This document shows, in pieces, positions 33,780-46,700 of a stretch of DNA of 64,000 bases. Position 1 is the first letter of the stretch. Every line of letters begins with the position of its first letter. Below the pieces are notes generated by a model, which saw only the letters and a program-made list of their open reading frames with translations, did no database searches and was not told where the DNA came from. A program made the position numbers and the translations under genes. This DNA comes from Clitoria ternatea (taxonomy: Eukaryota > Streptophyta > Magnoliopsida > Fabales > Fabaceae), in contig CM075674.1 in NCBI GenBank assembly GCA_037962975.1, positions 90,536,501 to 90,600,500 on the forward strand, written 5' to 3'.

Positions 33780-35376
33780 ATGGTGAGAGGAACTTCAGTC
33801 AATCCTTCGCTGCCTCCGATGGATCCAAGTTCGAATCAAGCAAGTCCGTTCTATATGCATCCAAATGAATCGACCTCAGTTTCGTTAGTGAATTTGATTC
33901 TTGTTGGAAGAAATTACCATGGTTGGGCTTGGGCCATGAAATAACAAGTCCTAATCTCGAAGAACAAGTAGAAGTTTGTCAACGAAAGCATAATTGTGCC
34001 TGGTGCATTCGATCCTATTTTTAAAGCTTGGGAACGTTGCAATAACATTGTCCATACATGGATCTTGAACTCTGTTGCTCCATCGATTAGAAAAGGTGTA
34101 ATGTTCATGGGCTATGCATACGAAGTGTAGGATGAATTGCGTGGATGATTTTCACAAGGTGACTTGATTAGACTTTTTGATCCGCAACAAGAAATTTATG
34201 CTTTCAAACAAGGTTCACTATCAATCACTAGTTATTTTACGAAACTCAAAATTCTATGGGAAGAGTTGGACAATTATAGGCCTCTGTCTTCATGTATATG
34301 TTTAGTAAAGTGTCGATATAAATCTAGTGAGAATCCTAAAAGGTATTGAATGCAGGACGAGATCATTAGGTTTCTAATGGGACTAAATGATAACTTTGCG
34401 ATTGTACGTTCACAAGTATTATTAATGGACATTACCGAATATGAACAAAGTGTTCTCCATGGTCTTGTAACATGAAAAACAGACTAGACCTGTAACTATT
34501 GAGGAACCGGAGATCTTGATAAATTTTATTGATGAAAGAAGGAATAATGGTTTTGGTAGAGGAAGAGGTCAATACAGCAATTATTCTTTAAATTAGAAAG
34601 GAAAGCAATGTAGCTTTTGTGGTAAGCAGGGACACATTATTCAAACATGTTATAGAAAGTATAGTTTTCCTTCTGGCTTCAAACTGAGGTTTCAGAATAC
34701 CTTCAATCACGTCTTTGTTGATGATCATGATAATGAAAATGATGAGAATATTTCTATAAAGGAAGAGAAAACTAGAGACAGAATTGATCTTGTCAATTCT
34801 GGTGGATCCTTTACTACAGATCAATTCAAAATCATCATGAATTTCATCCAACAAGCTACTACAAGTACAAGTCCAGTTGTGAATCAAGTCACATCTGTAG
34901 GAACTAGCCATGGAACTTATAGTTCAGTTAGTTCTCTTGCTCTCTTTTGCAGCACTCAGCACACATAACTGACTTGGATAGTGGATTCTGGAGTTACAAA
35001 TCACATTTGTACTCGTAGACAGGCATATGTTCATTTAAAATCTATTTCCCCTATGACTGTGCATTTACCTAATGGGAGTTAGGTTTCCATCTCTCATAGT
35101 GGCAATGTTAAAAGTCTCGCCAAACTTGACACTTAAGGGTGTTTTATTCCTACCTCAGTTTTCTTTCAACTTGATTTCAATCTACAAGATAACTACACAA
35201 TATAAAATTAGCATCACATTTCACAAGAATCTATGTGTATTACCAGAGATCTCTACTCAGGATATGATTAGTTCAATTGAAGCTAAGGGTGGATTTTATC
35301 AATTGCAGGCTGATATTCCAAGTCACAACATTAGTAATTTTATAAATTCCATTAATTACTGCTACCGCCTTGTCTA
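33780..35376 (+). pseudogene. Ty1/copia gag-protease relic
   Basis: From the ATG at 33780 the frame opens with a Copia-like N-terminal domain (SPFYMHPNEST, ILVGRNYHGWAWAMK, WERCNNIVHTWILNS). Near 34606 it reads QCSFCGKQGHIIQTC, a CX2CX4HX4C knuckle, and at about 34972 TWIVDSGVTNHI, the protease active site (DSG), then LPQFSFNLISIYKI and a GAG-pre-integrase-like part to 35376. Several stops and frameshifts are present, for example TAA at 33942. Integrase, RT and RNase H are absent. It belongs to a different lineage from the Sirevirus copies here, as its gag start shows. It is inserted between the TNP2 gene and the right end of CACTA 3. Confidence 0.8.
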
Positions 35377-36500
35377 ATTGCACTAACAGCCTCCAGGGAG
35401 GAAAAATATAGAGTGAAAAAAAACATAACCACTATACATAATCAACAAGCATGTCAAATCATCAGCAGTGCATTATATTCGTCAATCCAACACCGCCAAC
35501 ATGTATTTGATCAACTCTTCCAGAATTCAAACCATTTCAAAGGTCAAACAAACTAAAAGATTATTGATGCATAGCAATACACCAAAGCATCCTACTCTTG
35601 TTCAAAATCTCAACAAAAAAACCCAAAATTTTAATTTCTTCAGTATCTTCCTTGGCAAATAATATACCACAACCCAAAACTTCCGATTTTGAACAAGAAA
35701 GAAAGAAAACAAAAAAAGTACAATAGACAAGAAATAGACCCTAAACAGTCAATGCATTATAAAACAAGTAAAAGCAGCTTTCTGTGAGCAATTTCAACCC
35801 AACTTAGAAATACATCAATATGGCCAGCCAAACATCCTAGAACTGATACTCTGATATTAATCTGACCATAATTGTCATTCATCACCATGTTTTCTTCTGT
35901 TTCTCTTTTCAAGGCCAAAAGAATCAATCATCCCTTTTGGCATAGAACTCCTGTCCTCAACACTTCAAGATACTATGCATTGTTACTTGTCAAAAAAATA
36001 AAAAATGTCACAATAAAACACATGCAAAAATATGACAATGATAATATACTCATCACTCATGACCACATACTCAAACCCTGTGTTTGAATATTGCCATTTG
36101 AGTCTTCAGAGCAAAAGTAGTTTTATTTTTTAATAAAAATCCAGGATGGAACTTAAACCAAAGAATCTATTCTTGCCAAAAGAAAAAAGCTAAACAAGGC
36201 ATGATTTCCAGAAATAATTGTATTAATCAATCACCCCGATGAATACACAGATTGGAATACAGATTAAAAAATGCCAAGACTTGGCCAAAACATGACGGTA
36301 CCAGTACCACAAACTTCCGATTTGCTCATTATACTGCACCCCCAACATGTTGGCATACTTCAGTTATGCCCTTAAATTGCCAAAACAAATCCAAAACCTC
36401 AAACAAATTAAAAAACAAAAAACTAGATACCAATCACCAGACTTTGCATTTCAAGCATCACAAATAAAAAAATAAAATCGATTGGGCTCGAAATCAAAAA
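35377..36500. other. Noncoding interior of CACTA 3
   Basis: A-rich, with no recognisable protein on either strand. It probably contains intron or promoter sequence of the minus-strand transposase gene or the undetected end of the Copia relic. Confidence 0.4.
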
Positions 36501-36850
36501 AGACCCAAACAAAAATGATAATTAGATTAATTTTTTTTCTGTTCCAGCGATTAGGTTGTGAAAAAAAAGTAGAAACGGAAACAGGATTTCAGAGGAGGGA
36601 ACCTTGAGGGGGTGAAGACCAGCTTTGAGTTCACGAGCTTGTCGTTCTTCGGTCCAGATTTTAGAGGGAGAAAGAAACAGGAGGGAGGGAAGAAGGGAAG
36701 GACGGCACAGAGGGAGGGCCAGCACGGAGGGAGGGACGGCGGTGGCTGAGGGTGGAAGGCACACGAACGGCGGGAACGAGGGAGGAGAGGCAAGGAAGAA
36801 GAAGGGGAAGGTTAGGGCAACTGAGAGGGAAAGGGGTCACTGTCGAGTTA
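36501..36850 (-). promoter_or_regulatory. GA/CT-rich block next to subterminal repeats, putative leader of CACTA 3 genes
   Basis: The plus strand is GGGAGGGA-rich, so the minus strand is CT-rich like a plant 5' leader. It lies just inside the right subterminal repeats, where transcription of En/Spm-type elements starts. It could instead be a captured first exon; a weak minus-strand frame (36864-36522) has Pro- and Ser-rich content I do not recognise. Confidence 0.35.
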
Positions 36851-36859
36851 GATTAAAAT

Positions 36860-37600
36860 CTTAGCGACGGCTGGGAGCCGTCGCTAACAACGTCACTATA
36901 CTTAAAAGGATTAGCGACGGTGAAACAACACCGTCACTAAACTCCTGAAAAGTAGCGACGGTGACACCCCCCCCCCCGTCACTACCTTTAATTTTTAAAA
37001 GTAAAAGATGGAGGGAAGACAACAACCATAACGACGGTGATGCTACGCCGTCACTAAAGTTCTGAATAGTAGCGACGGTAAACGAGTACCGTCACTAACC
37101 TACTGAACCTTAGCGACGGTCCCATACCACCGTCACTAACTTAAAGAAAAATATGGAGGGAAGGCGAAAACAATAGCGACGGATACGCTAGTCCGTCGCT
37201 ACACTCCTGAACAGTAGCGACGGTATCAGCCCATCGTCGCTACCTTCCATTATTAAAAGAGGGAAGCCAAAATATTAGCGACGGTGGAAGACTTCCGTCA
37301 CTAGTACAAACCATAGCGACGCAATCTCTTCGTCACTACGGTTAGGGGAGTGTTAGCGACGGTAAATACCGTCGCTACTATTTGGCGCCAACTGATAAAC
37401 CCTGGCGGGAAAGCAAAACAAGGTGGAGCTACAAAATAGCGACGCTACTAGCGACGGCGTTTATAATTTCTAGCGACCGAGTCCAGGACCCGGTCGCTAC
37501 ATGAGTCGCTAACATCTTTTTTGTCCCTTTTCGTACAAAGCGGTCGCTAAGTCGGTCGCTAATTAGCGACGGGGTTCTGTGGTCGCTAATTTGAGGTAGC
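36860..37600. repeat. Right subterminal repeats of CACTA 3
   Basis: Many TAGCGACGG and CCGTCGCTA/CCGTCACTA words occur in pairs with spacers of about 10-20 bp, plus GCGACCG/CGGTCGC near the tip (37470-37590). An unusual run of ten C is at 36967. Together with the left set these would be TnpA-type binding sites. Confidence 0.9.
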
Positions 37601-37659
37601 TGTTTTGGGTTTTTTTAATTGTGGTAGCTACTTGAGGGACTAATTTTACTTCAAATCAT

Positions 37660-37945
37660 GCTCACGAATGTTATTATTCAAATATAAGCATTTAATAGCA
37701 TCATATACAAGTACATCACTTAGACACATGCATAGTCATCACGTTATCCTTAATATAATCATCACGCATTCCATAAGCATAATCATCACATAATTCATAA
37801 GCATATCTATCACATAATTCATAGGCATAACCATTATATAACTCGCAAACATAATCATCACATACCCCCAAGCATAATCGTTATAACTCGCAAATATAAT
37901 TATCACATATTTTCAAGCATAATCATCATATAACTTGCATCACAG
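37660..37945. repeat. Degenerate tandem repeat in the minus-strand LTR
   Basis: Units of about 30 bp resembling CATAATCATCACATAATTCA recur eight or more times with variation between 37733 and 37935. Confidence 0.75.
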
Positions 37946-38450
37946 ATCAATGTTGTTAGTCATTCAAATGCTATACATGAGTTAGGTATCTTATGATTTT
38001 CTGTTATTCAAAAACCTCATGATGTGAATAGGGCCTAAAACCTCGTTCCATAATTTCTTATCTTATCAGTACGTCTACTGGGAGGAACACCGAATGTATC
38101 TTTTCTAGAGCGACCGAAGCTCGCCAAGTTCCTACAACAACCAAGGGTCAAGGACGCACACGTCCAACACAATATGGATCCATCACACTCATTCGTGATC
38201 ATATTCGAGCGAAATTGGCACTACACGGCCCTAGAAATGCTTGTCCAAGTTGAAAAACACCATGCTTGCCATAGACTGTCCAACCTTGGGTGCTACACAG
38301 AGCCATTGGATGTCTGACCCTGTGGTACTCCCAAGATTCTCCCACGGAATCAAAATGCCCACATTCTCCAATGTACCCTCTCACTATGGCTCTTGGCTAT
38401 GATCCAACTCACAACTTCCACATATGCAAATGATGCATGAATGCTCCAGG

Positions 38451-39530
38451 TTTTAATCTTTTCATTATCCCACGGATTGACTTTTATACATATCTCATTG
38501 ATAATGACCCTTTAACCTTTTCTGAAGCAATTTCTTTTACTGATGTTATCTTTTAGAAAGAAGCTATTAAAAGTGAACTCTATTCAATAATGAAATGTAA
38601 CACATGAACTATTATAGATTTACTTTTAGGATCAAAACCAATTGGTTTTAAATGGATTTTCAAAAGAAAATTCAATCTTGATGGTTTTGTTGATAAATAA
38701 GGCTTATTTAGTAGCAAAAGTTTTAATAAAAATATAATATGGACCATTTTTACACTTTTGCTCATGTAACTAGAATTTCCTCAATAAAATTTTGATTGCA
38801 TAAATGTCTATTTACAAACTTGTTATTTACAAAATGGGTGTTAGAACTATATTTCTAAATAATTATTTAGAAGAAGAGATTTATATGACTCAGTCTGAAG
38901 GTTGTATAGTTCCTAGAAATGAAAATAAAGTTTGTAAACTTCTTAAATCTTTATATGGTTTAAAACAAATACCAAAATAATGACATGAAAAATTTATTAA
39001 TGTTTTAATGAGATATGGGATTATTTTTACTAATGTTGATAAATGTGTATATACTATAGTAAAAAATATGTTTATGATATGTTTATCTTTGGTACTTGCA
39101 TTGATATAGAAAATAGTATTAAAATTTTTCTTGCTTCGAATTTTGACATAACAGATTTGGGTGAGGTAAATGTGATTTTAGGTGTTAAAATCATAAAGAA
39201 AATAGATAATATTATCTTATCTCAAGAACATTATGCTAAGAAACTTTTTAGGAAGTTTAAGCACTTGACTCTAAACCTGTGAGTACTCCTTACAATGGTA
39301 ACACTCAGTTAAAGAAAAATAAAGGAAAACTTGTGTCCTAGTTAAAATATGGTCAAATTATTAGAAATTTGTTACACTTAATGAATTTCACTCGACCCGA
39401 CATATCATATGTTGTGGGCAGATTAAGTAGATACACTCAACCCAAATAATGAGCATTGAGTTGGAATTGTCAGATTGATGAAATATTTGAGAGGTACCAT
39501 AAACTATGATATTTTGTATTGTGGATTTCT
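38451..39530 (+). pseudogene. Ty1/copia reverse transcriptase relic
   Basis: Broken frames read SKPIGFKWIFKRK (about 38629), YMTQSEGCIVP (about 38883), VCKLLKSLYGLKQ (about 38931) and, in the open piece 39043-39282, FDITDLGEVNVILGVKI and ILSQEHYAKKL, then RPDISYVVGRLSRYTQ (about 39395). This is the RVT_2 domain order of copia RT running into RNase H, with many stops. The YADD-like catalytic motif is not intact near 39065. No LTRs are recognisable around it. The upstream limit is where the gypsy LTR ends. Confidence 0.8.
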
Positions 39531-40180
39531 CGTTGTATTGTTCTCATAACACTAACTTGGCAATGCTTAATCTATTTTATAAAATGTTTTCTTAAAATCT
39601 TTAGAAATATGCAAGAGATGTATACATTATATTCATAAAGATACCAAATCTCACATTGTTTAGACCTAAGACTTACTAAAAGTTTATATGTTAATATGTA
39701 TATGAGCCTTGTAAATGTATTGGGTTCTTATGTTTAGACTCCTAAATACGATGTTGAAAAGTTTAGTTCAAATCCTTTTAAAATAGTGTAAATACACGTA
39801 TTTCTCTTCTTGTTTTTTCTCATATTTTCTAACACTTGTATTGATTATTGAATTATTTAATAATATATTGATAATTATACGTAATTTTTTTAAAAATCAA
39901 ATCTTTATAGGTACATAATGAATTTACTTGTACTCTAAACTATTAAATTAAATGAAATTCTATATATGTTATTTACCTAATTAGAGTTTTTATTTGGACT
40001 AACAGAATTTAATATTTAATCTATATTTATTTTAAGTTATAGAGGGGAATGAACTTCTAAAATTACGTCCAAAGTCAAAGAAATTCTATTATTTGTTTGG
40101 ATGTTTTGAAAAATCCCACTTTTTAAACACCGATCAACTATACTGATTATTATACTTATATATTATAAAAGACCCGACTA
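39531..40180. other. AT-rich intergenic sequence, no gene seen
   Basis: Unique-looking AT-rich DNA between the Copia relic and the upstream region of the PAT gene. Any promoter of that gene would begin in or right of this stretch. Confidence 0.5.
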
Positions 40181-40514
40181 ACCTAATGACAGAGAAAGGA
40201 AAGAGTATCTCCATCAGAACCGTTGGATCGTGGCTGTGAAGCATGGCCCCCACATGGATGCTGACGTGTCAATAGTTAAAAGGGTAAGTAAATAAATATC
40301 AGAAAAAAAAAACCTTAAGTGTGACAGTCACAGAGAGTGACGTGAGTATGAACCAAAGGGCAATTTCAATTTCTTCGTCTTCTACTTCAAAAACTTTCAT
40401 CCCTTCTTTTCATTTCCTTTTCTTTTCGTTTTCCCCAAAACATTCCACACCGCAAATCCAAAATTCCAAACTCTAGAACCGCCACCTCTGGGATCACACC
40501 CCTTTTCTTTTGTT

Positions 40515-40556
40515 TCTCTCTCTCTCTCTGTCTCTCTCTGTCTCTCTCTCTCTCTT
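40515..40556. repeat. CT microsatellite in PAT08 leader
   Basis: (CT)n with GT interruptions, about 190 bp upstream of the PAT08 start codon; pyrimidine tracts are common in plant 5' leaders. Confidence 0.85.
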
Positions 40557-40675
40557 TTCTTTTTCTTTTGTGCGAAGCTTTTCCAACCATCACATTCCAG
40601 ATCAATTTTTGACCCTCTGAATCTAACACTCTCTCTGATTCACTGCAACGTGAATGCGAGTGGGATGAGATTGAG

Positions 40676-40714
40676 ATGATGAACACTTCAAAGTTACACT
40701 CTTTCCCTGCCTAG
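40676..40714 (+). other. Short upstream ORF before PAT08
   Basis: ATGATG at 40676 opens a 12-residue frame (MMNTSKLHSFPA) that stops at 40712-40714, 27 nt before the PAT08 start codon. It matters only if the transcript starts upstream of it, which the sequence cannot show. Confidence 0.4.
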
Positions 40715-40741
40715 TACTGTGTCAAGCAGCAACACTCTTTC

Positions 40742-43700
40742 ATGGCTGCAAAGCGCGTGTACCAAGTTTGGAAAGGAAGTAATGTAAAGTTCACTTCTTT
40801 TCCTCTTCTTCCTTGTAAATTTTACTCTTCTTTTGCCATCTGGGTATGTTTGGTTTTCTGGGTCTGTGATTTGCTTGCAGCTTTAGCCTTTCTGTTTCTG
40901 AGGCTGTTTTTGGCAGCTGGAATGTAGAACTTGAATGGGATTTTGTTTTTCTTTTTTAGCTTGGAATTGGATTGCTCTTTTTTTTTTAAAAAAAAATTTA
41001 CGAGCTGGGTGTTTGTGTTAAATGTTGAGCTAGCAGTGTGGTAAGAGGTGAGGTTGTGGGTTGTTTTAGGGAGTTTTGAATGTTGACCTGTGTCTTATTA
41101 CAGTTGATTTTCTACTAAGCTCTGTAGCTTTATCTTTATTATTATAGGGGAATTGTATCTGTAGCAGTACTTCAATCTTGTGCTTCTTAGTTAATTGGAA
41201 GATTGAAGTGTTAAGCTCAATCGAATTGCTTTGTCTTTTGGGAAGAGTAGTTATGGAGATGCAGAATATGACAATTTTTTTTCTAGTTTTGTTAAATCTT
41301 TTTGTTCAAGGTGTGATTTTAGTTTCTGGGTGGAAAGGTAGGTAGAATTGGACAGTACAGTGAGTTTGAGCTTTGGATCACTTTTCAATTGGTATCTTTC
41401 AATTTTTACTATGGCTGTTTTCCTGTAACCAAAAATAAGCAAATTACTCAAGATAGTAAGGTTACAATCATTGGGTTTTTCCGCTTTTTTCATTTGTGTT
41501 CTTGACAATTGTTGAAGAAGGGTGGGATTCATGTTGGACATTTTTAGGTGATTCTGTGCTATTCCTGACAAAAGGTGAATTGTAAAGTAAAGTTTATGGA
41601 TAAATTATTGAATGATTGAGATATGATGTAAGTTAGGTTATCAATTGATAATTGGGTTAAATTGGCTTAACATGGGATGAACCGCTTGAGTAGCATAGAT
41701 GGGTGCATGCTACTGCTATGTTTATGTGATGCCTAGTGGCTTGTGGTAGAACCAACTCTGAAAGGATGAGAATTGTTAAGTGTAAGGGTGGTTGATGACT
41801 TAAAGCATGAGGAATTTTCCATGTTCAAAAAATGAATACTCTTGAAACTATACTGAAATTGATGTCCTCCAACCCTACTGCCATGTAAGTTAGTTTTGAT
41901 CTTTGGTAAATTGATACTTACATGAAGTAGTATTTAGTATCGCTACTAATTGCAGCGATATTTATCACAGATGGATGCTGGACAGGAATGTTTAGTGGTT
42001 TTGTTTGTCAATTATTCTAATCTGCAGCCTATTACTGATGAGTGATAGATGACGATAACAACAATAAAGCCTTATCCCACTAAGTGCAGCCGGCTACATG
42101 GATTAAACGACGTAATTGTGTCCTTGTCATTTACTGATTTCGTAAAGATTCCATTTATTAACAGGTCCTTATCAATAACCTCTTTAAGCATCTTCTTTGA
42201 TCTTCCCTTACATCTCTTCACGGGGCTCCAACACATCTGCTCAACTCTCCTAACAGACGCTTCTAATGATCTCCTTTACACATGTCCAAACCACCTTAAA
42301 TGATTTTTTACCATTTTCCCTTCAATAGGTGTCACGCCAACTCGACTATGAATGTTGTCGTTATATATTCGATCTATTCTTGTGTGGCCACACATCGATC
42401 TTAGCATCCTTACCTTAGCTACTCCTATTTGATGTTCGTGTTGCCCTTTAACAACCCAACATTTAGTCCCATATAGCTTTGTTGATCTTATGACAGTTCG
42501 ATAAAACTTTCCTTTAAGTTTATTGGGTATTTTTCGATCACACAGAGCCCCTGAAGCTTTTCTCCATTTAAACAACCCAACTTGTATCCCATGAGAAGCA
42601 TCACTGTGAATCTCTCCATCATCTTGTATCATCAAGTAGAAATACTTGAACCGTGATATTTGAGGTATAACTTGATCTCCAACTTTCACCTCCAAGTTGT
42701 TATTAACTTGTATCTTTTGAAATTTGTAGTACATATACCCTTTTACTTCCGCTCAATCGAAAATCTTTAGTTTCCAAGGTTTTCCGCAAATCTCCACAAC
42801 TCTAGTTTTGTATTTATCTCTTCCCTTGATTCTGTTATAAGGGCTACATTGTTTGTGAAAAACATGCATCTGAGAACATCTTCTTGGATTTATTTTGTCA
42901 GAAGACCAAATCAAATAAATTAGGACTCAAGGACGACCCCCTTAATGCAGACCAATCTTTATCAGAAAGTTTTTTTGTTTTCCCTCCGAGTATTCTCACA
43001 ATAGTAGTTGCACCTTTGTACATATCGTTTATAGCTCTTATGTAGGCCACCTGGACACCTTTCTTCTCCAAGGCATTCCACAACACTTGGGACACAATCA
43101 TAGGCTTTTTCCAGGTCGATGAAAACCAAATGTAGATCAATTTGTTTACTTCGATAGTGTTCCATCAACCTGCTAAGGAGGTACATAGCTTCTGTAGTCG
43201 ACCTTCATGACGTGAATCCAAATTGGTTCCTAGAGATTGACGTTTCACTTAACCTTTGTTCCAACACTCTTTCTTAAAGCTTCATAGTATGACTCATCAA
43301 CTTTATTCCTCGGTAGTTTCCACAACACTAGATATCCCCTTTGTTCTTGTAAATGGGTACTAAAGTGCTTCTCCTCCATTCATTGGGCATTTTGTTTGAT
43401 CTTGTTGAAAATAAGGAAACCGAGAGACCTTGGATGAATTCTGTGTGTCTTGGATCACAGCAAAGCTATTGTATTTATAAGAAATTGTGTACATAATTAC
43501 AGATAAGATAATACAAATATCTACAAGATAAAAACAAACTAATCTAATCTAATTAATTAGAGATAACTCTATCTTTAATTTCAATACTTCCCTTTAAGTT
43601 GGAGCATATAAATCATATGCACCAAGCTTGTTACATATATAATCAATCTGAGGGCCCCTTGGAGACTTAGTGAAAACATCCGCCAACTGATCATTGGAAT

Positions 43701-46700
43701 TAACAAAGCTAGTGGATATTTCACCAGACAAGACTTTCTCTCTAACAAAGTGACAGTCAACTTCAATATGCTTTGTCCTCTCATGGAATACTAGATTCGA
43801 GGCAATATGCATAGCGGCCTGATTATCACGGATAAGTATCATATATGCAACCTCTCCAAATTGAAGTTCTTGAAGTAATTGTTTGAGCCATATGAGCTCT
43901 TGACTGGCTATAGCCATAGCACGTTATTCTGCCTCCGCACTAGACCTGGCTACAACGTTATGCTTTTTTGCTCTTCCAGGAGACATGATTACCTCTGACA
44001 AAAACACTAACCGGAAGTGGACCTTCTATCAATAGGAGAGCCGGCCCAATCAGCATTAGAGTATCCCACAACTCGAGTGTGTCCTCTATCTTCATATAAC
44101 AGGCCCTTTCCAGGATCTTGCTTGACATATCGAACAATACGAGTCATGGCATTCCAATGTTCCTTACAAGGAGAGTTTAGGAACTGACTTACCACACTAA
44201 CTGCAAATGAGATGTTAGGACGTGTGACAGTAAGGTAATTTAATTTTCCAACTAGTCTTTTATATCTTTCTGGATCTGAGAGAGGCTCCCCCTGTTTCAA
44301 CATAAGCTTAATGTTGGGATCCATGGGAGTATCTACCGGTTTGGCCCCCATCAAACCGGTCTCCTCCAAAATATCCATCGCATACTTTCTTTGGGAAATC
44401 ATAACACTTGATCTAGATTGTGCCACCTCTATCCCCAAGAAGTAGCGAAGCCTCCTAAGATCTTTTGTTTGGAAGTGATGATGCAAATGTTGTTTTAAGA
44501 GAGAAATGTCGGTGTGATTGCTGCCTGTGATGACAATGTCGTCAGCATATACAATCAAATAAACACATCCAGAGGCAGAATGGCGAAAGAAAACAAAATG
44601 ATTCGCTCACTCAGAGTCATGCCGAATTCTTTTACCACGGCGTTGAATCTGCTAAACCATGCTCTTAGGGATTGCTTAAGACCATAAAGGGACTTCCAAA
44701 GTCGACAAACTAATCCTGAACACTCCCCCTGAGCAACAAAACTAGGTGGTTGCTCCATATATACTTCTTTAGTAAGATCACCATGAAGAAAGGCATTCTT
44801 GATATCTAACTGGAAGAGAGGCCAATGACGGATGGTGGCGATGGAGAGAAACAGGCGTACAGAGGCCATCTTAGCCACCGAGGAGAAAGTATCACCATAA
44901 TCAAGGCCAAAAATCTGAGTATAGCCTTTGGCCACCAAGCGAGCCTTCAATCGATCAACAGAACCATCTGGGCCAATTTTGACTTTGTAGACCCACCTAC
45001 ATCCGACCACTGTCTTACCAGAGAGAAGGGAAACAAGATCCTAAGTTCCACTGCTTTGTAGTGCACTCATTTCCTCAATCATGGCTTGTCGTCATCTAGG
45101 ATCAGACAAAGCTTCACCTGCATTTTTAGGAATGGCAACAGAAGACAAAGAAGACACACCAATATAATGGGAAGGGGACAGACGATGATAAGACAAAACA
45201 ACATAGTAAGGAGTGAAATTACAAGTGGAACGAATACCTTTGCGGAGGGCAATAGGAACACTACTATCGGGAGACGGATCCGAAGGGGACGAAAGAGTTG
45301 GTGCCAAAGGTAAGTCAGATGGGACTTCATCAGGTGGAACCTCCAAAGTAGGACGGGGCTGATGGTAGTAGACTTGAAGAGGACGAGGTGGATCGGTCGG
45401 GATATCTGTGACCACAAGAGATTGACATATAACCTGCATAGGAGAAACAGAAACAGGACTAGACACAGAGGTGTTCCGGGTGGGAGCTGTAAAATATGGA
45501 CAAGACTCAGAAAAGGTAACATCGACAGAAACAAAGTAACGATGAAGAACAGGATAGTAACATTTATAACCTTTTTGAGACCTTGTATAACCAAGAAAGA
45601 CACATTTAGTAGCTTTGGCAGAAAGTTTATCAGTGCCTGTGCCAAGATTGTGGACAAAACAAGTAGAACCAAAAACACGAGGTGGTAAAGAATATAAAGA
45701 CTGATTTGGAAACAAGATGGAATGGGGGCACCTGATTATCAAGAACGGAGCAGGGCATGCGATTAATTAAATAACAAGCGGTAAGAACAACATCCCCCCA
45801 AAACCGATGAGGAACATTACCATGTAAAAGAAGTGTTCGAGTTGTTTCGGCAAGATGTCGATTTTCTTTCCTGCAATGCCATTCTGTTGAGGAGTATGAG
45901 CACAAGATGTTTGATGTAAAATCCCATGAGAAGCCATAAATAATTGAAATGAATTAGAGAAATACTCACAGGCATTATCACTACGTAAGGTACGTATAGG
46001 AACACCAAACTAGGTTTTAATTTCAACGCAAAATTTTGAAATATTGAAAATAACTTAGAACGATTCTTCATTAAAAATAACCAGGTACACCTAGAGTAAT
46101 CAATAAAAGAAACAAAATATTGATATCCTAAATTAGACATAGATTAAGGTTGCCTCTCGTTAGGCTCTAGATACCATGTTGAAAATAAGGAAACCGAGAG
46201 ACCTTGGATGAATTCCGTGTGTCTTGGATCACAGCGGAGCTATTGTATTTATAGGAAATTATGCACATGATTACAGATAAGATAATACAAATATCTACAA
46301 GATAAAAACAAACTAATCTAATCTTATCTAATTAATTAGAGATAACTCTATCTTTAATTTTAACAGATCTCAAAATCTCGTTTAAGAGCCTCCTTAGCCA
46401 ACTAACTCTCTCCTCCCCTAAACATTTCCTCATTTCAATAGGGATACCATTTGGCACAACAGATTTCCCATTGTCTATTTTTTAAGGGCTCTTTTGACTT
46501 TATTGACTCTGATCCTTCGGTGAAAGGTTCAATTTTGTTCCTCCAAGCTAGTCAAATCTTGCATAAAACTAGGTGTCTCAACTTCATCGTTGACTAGTTT
46601 GTAGAAATAGCCTTTTCATCTGTCTATAACCAAAATTTTCCCTTTCTCATTTTTCACACATCTAACATGGTTCAAATCTCTAGGTTTTCTTTCTATACTC

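Larger units (their letters stand above)
25424..37623 (-). mobile_element. Large CACTA transposon 3 with TnpA- and TNP2-type genes
   Basis: Left end CACCACTAAAAAAATACC (25424) and right end, reading CACAATTAAAAAAACCC on the minus strand (from 37623), are imperfect inverted repeats, and GTA flanks both (25421-25423 and 37624-37626). Dense GCGAC/GTCGC subterminal repeats lie at 25440-25945 and 36860-37600. Both element genes are on the minus strand: TNP2 transposase (31872-28120) upstream and the Ptta/En/Spm-type gene (28086-26275) downstream, the same order and orientation as in En/Spm-type elements. A Copia relic is inserted at about 33548-35376. In-frame stops in both genes suggest it is no longer autonomous. 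Confidence 0.9.
24234..38450 (-). mobile_element. Minus-strand gypsy LTR, split by CACTA 3
   Basis: The plus-strand start TGTAGCATCCCTCAGTTAAC is the reverse complement of an LTR end that matches the end of the solo LTR at 16156. GGGAGCCTACGTGCCCC (minus strand, near 24430) and the AGACATCCAATGGCTC / TTGGACAGTC segment (minus strand, near 38300-38260) also match that LTR (15950 and 13610). The piece 24234-25423 continues at 37624 after the CACTA insertion, and the whole stops near 38450 at a Copia fragment. This is an incomplete copy of the same LTR superfamily in opposite orientation. Confidence 0.6.
43403..46365 (-). mobile_element. Ty1/copia element inserted in the LINE, gag and protease deleted
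   Basis: LTRs 43403-43586 and 46177-46365 are about 190 bp and close to 95% alike by eye. GATCT flanks both ends (43398-43402 and 46366-46370). On the minus strand the primer site TGGTATCTAGAGCC follows the 5' LTR (about 46175-46162), and a polypurine-like TTAAAGGGAAG precedes the 3' LTR. Only integrase (partial), RT and RNase H remain between them. The short LTRs and the gene order fit a Copia of non-Sirevirus type. It is younger than the LINE it splits. Confidence 0.95.

Noticed and set aside
36522..36864. Minus- and plus-strand ORFs in a GA-rich block
   Set aside because: Low-complexity sequence opens several frames at once; no family is recognised.
38451..39530. Integrated pararetrovirus reverse transcriptase
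   Set aside because: The motif order (SKPIGFKWIFK, SLYGLKQ, then RPDISY) is that of Ty1/copia RT, not of a caulimovirus, and no movement or coat protein is near.
40387..40686. Minus-strand ORF of 99 codons with an Arg/Glu repeat
   Set aside because: It is the reverse of the CT-rich leader of PAT08 and has no recognisable content.
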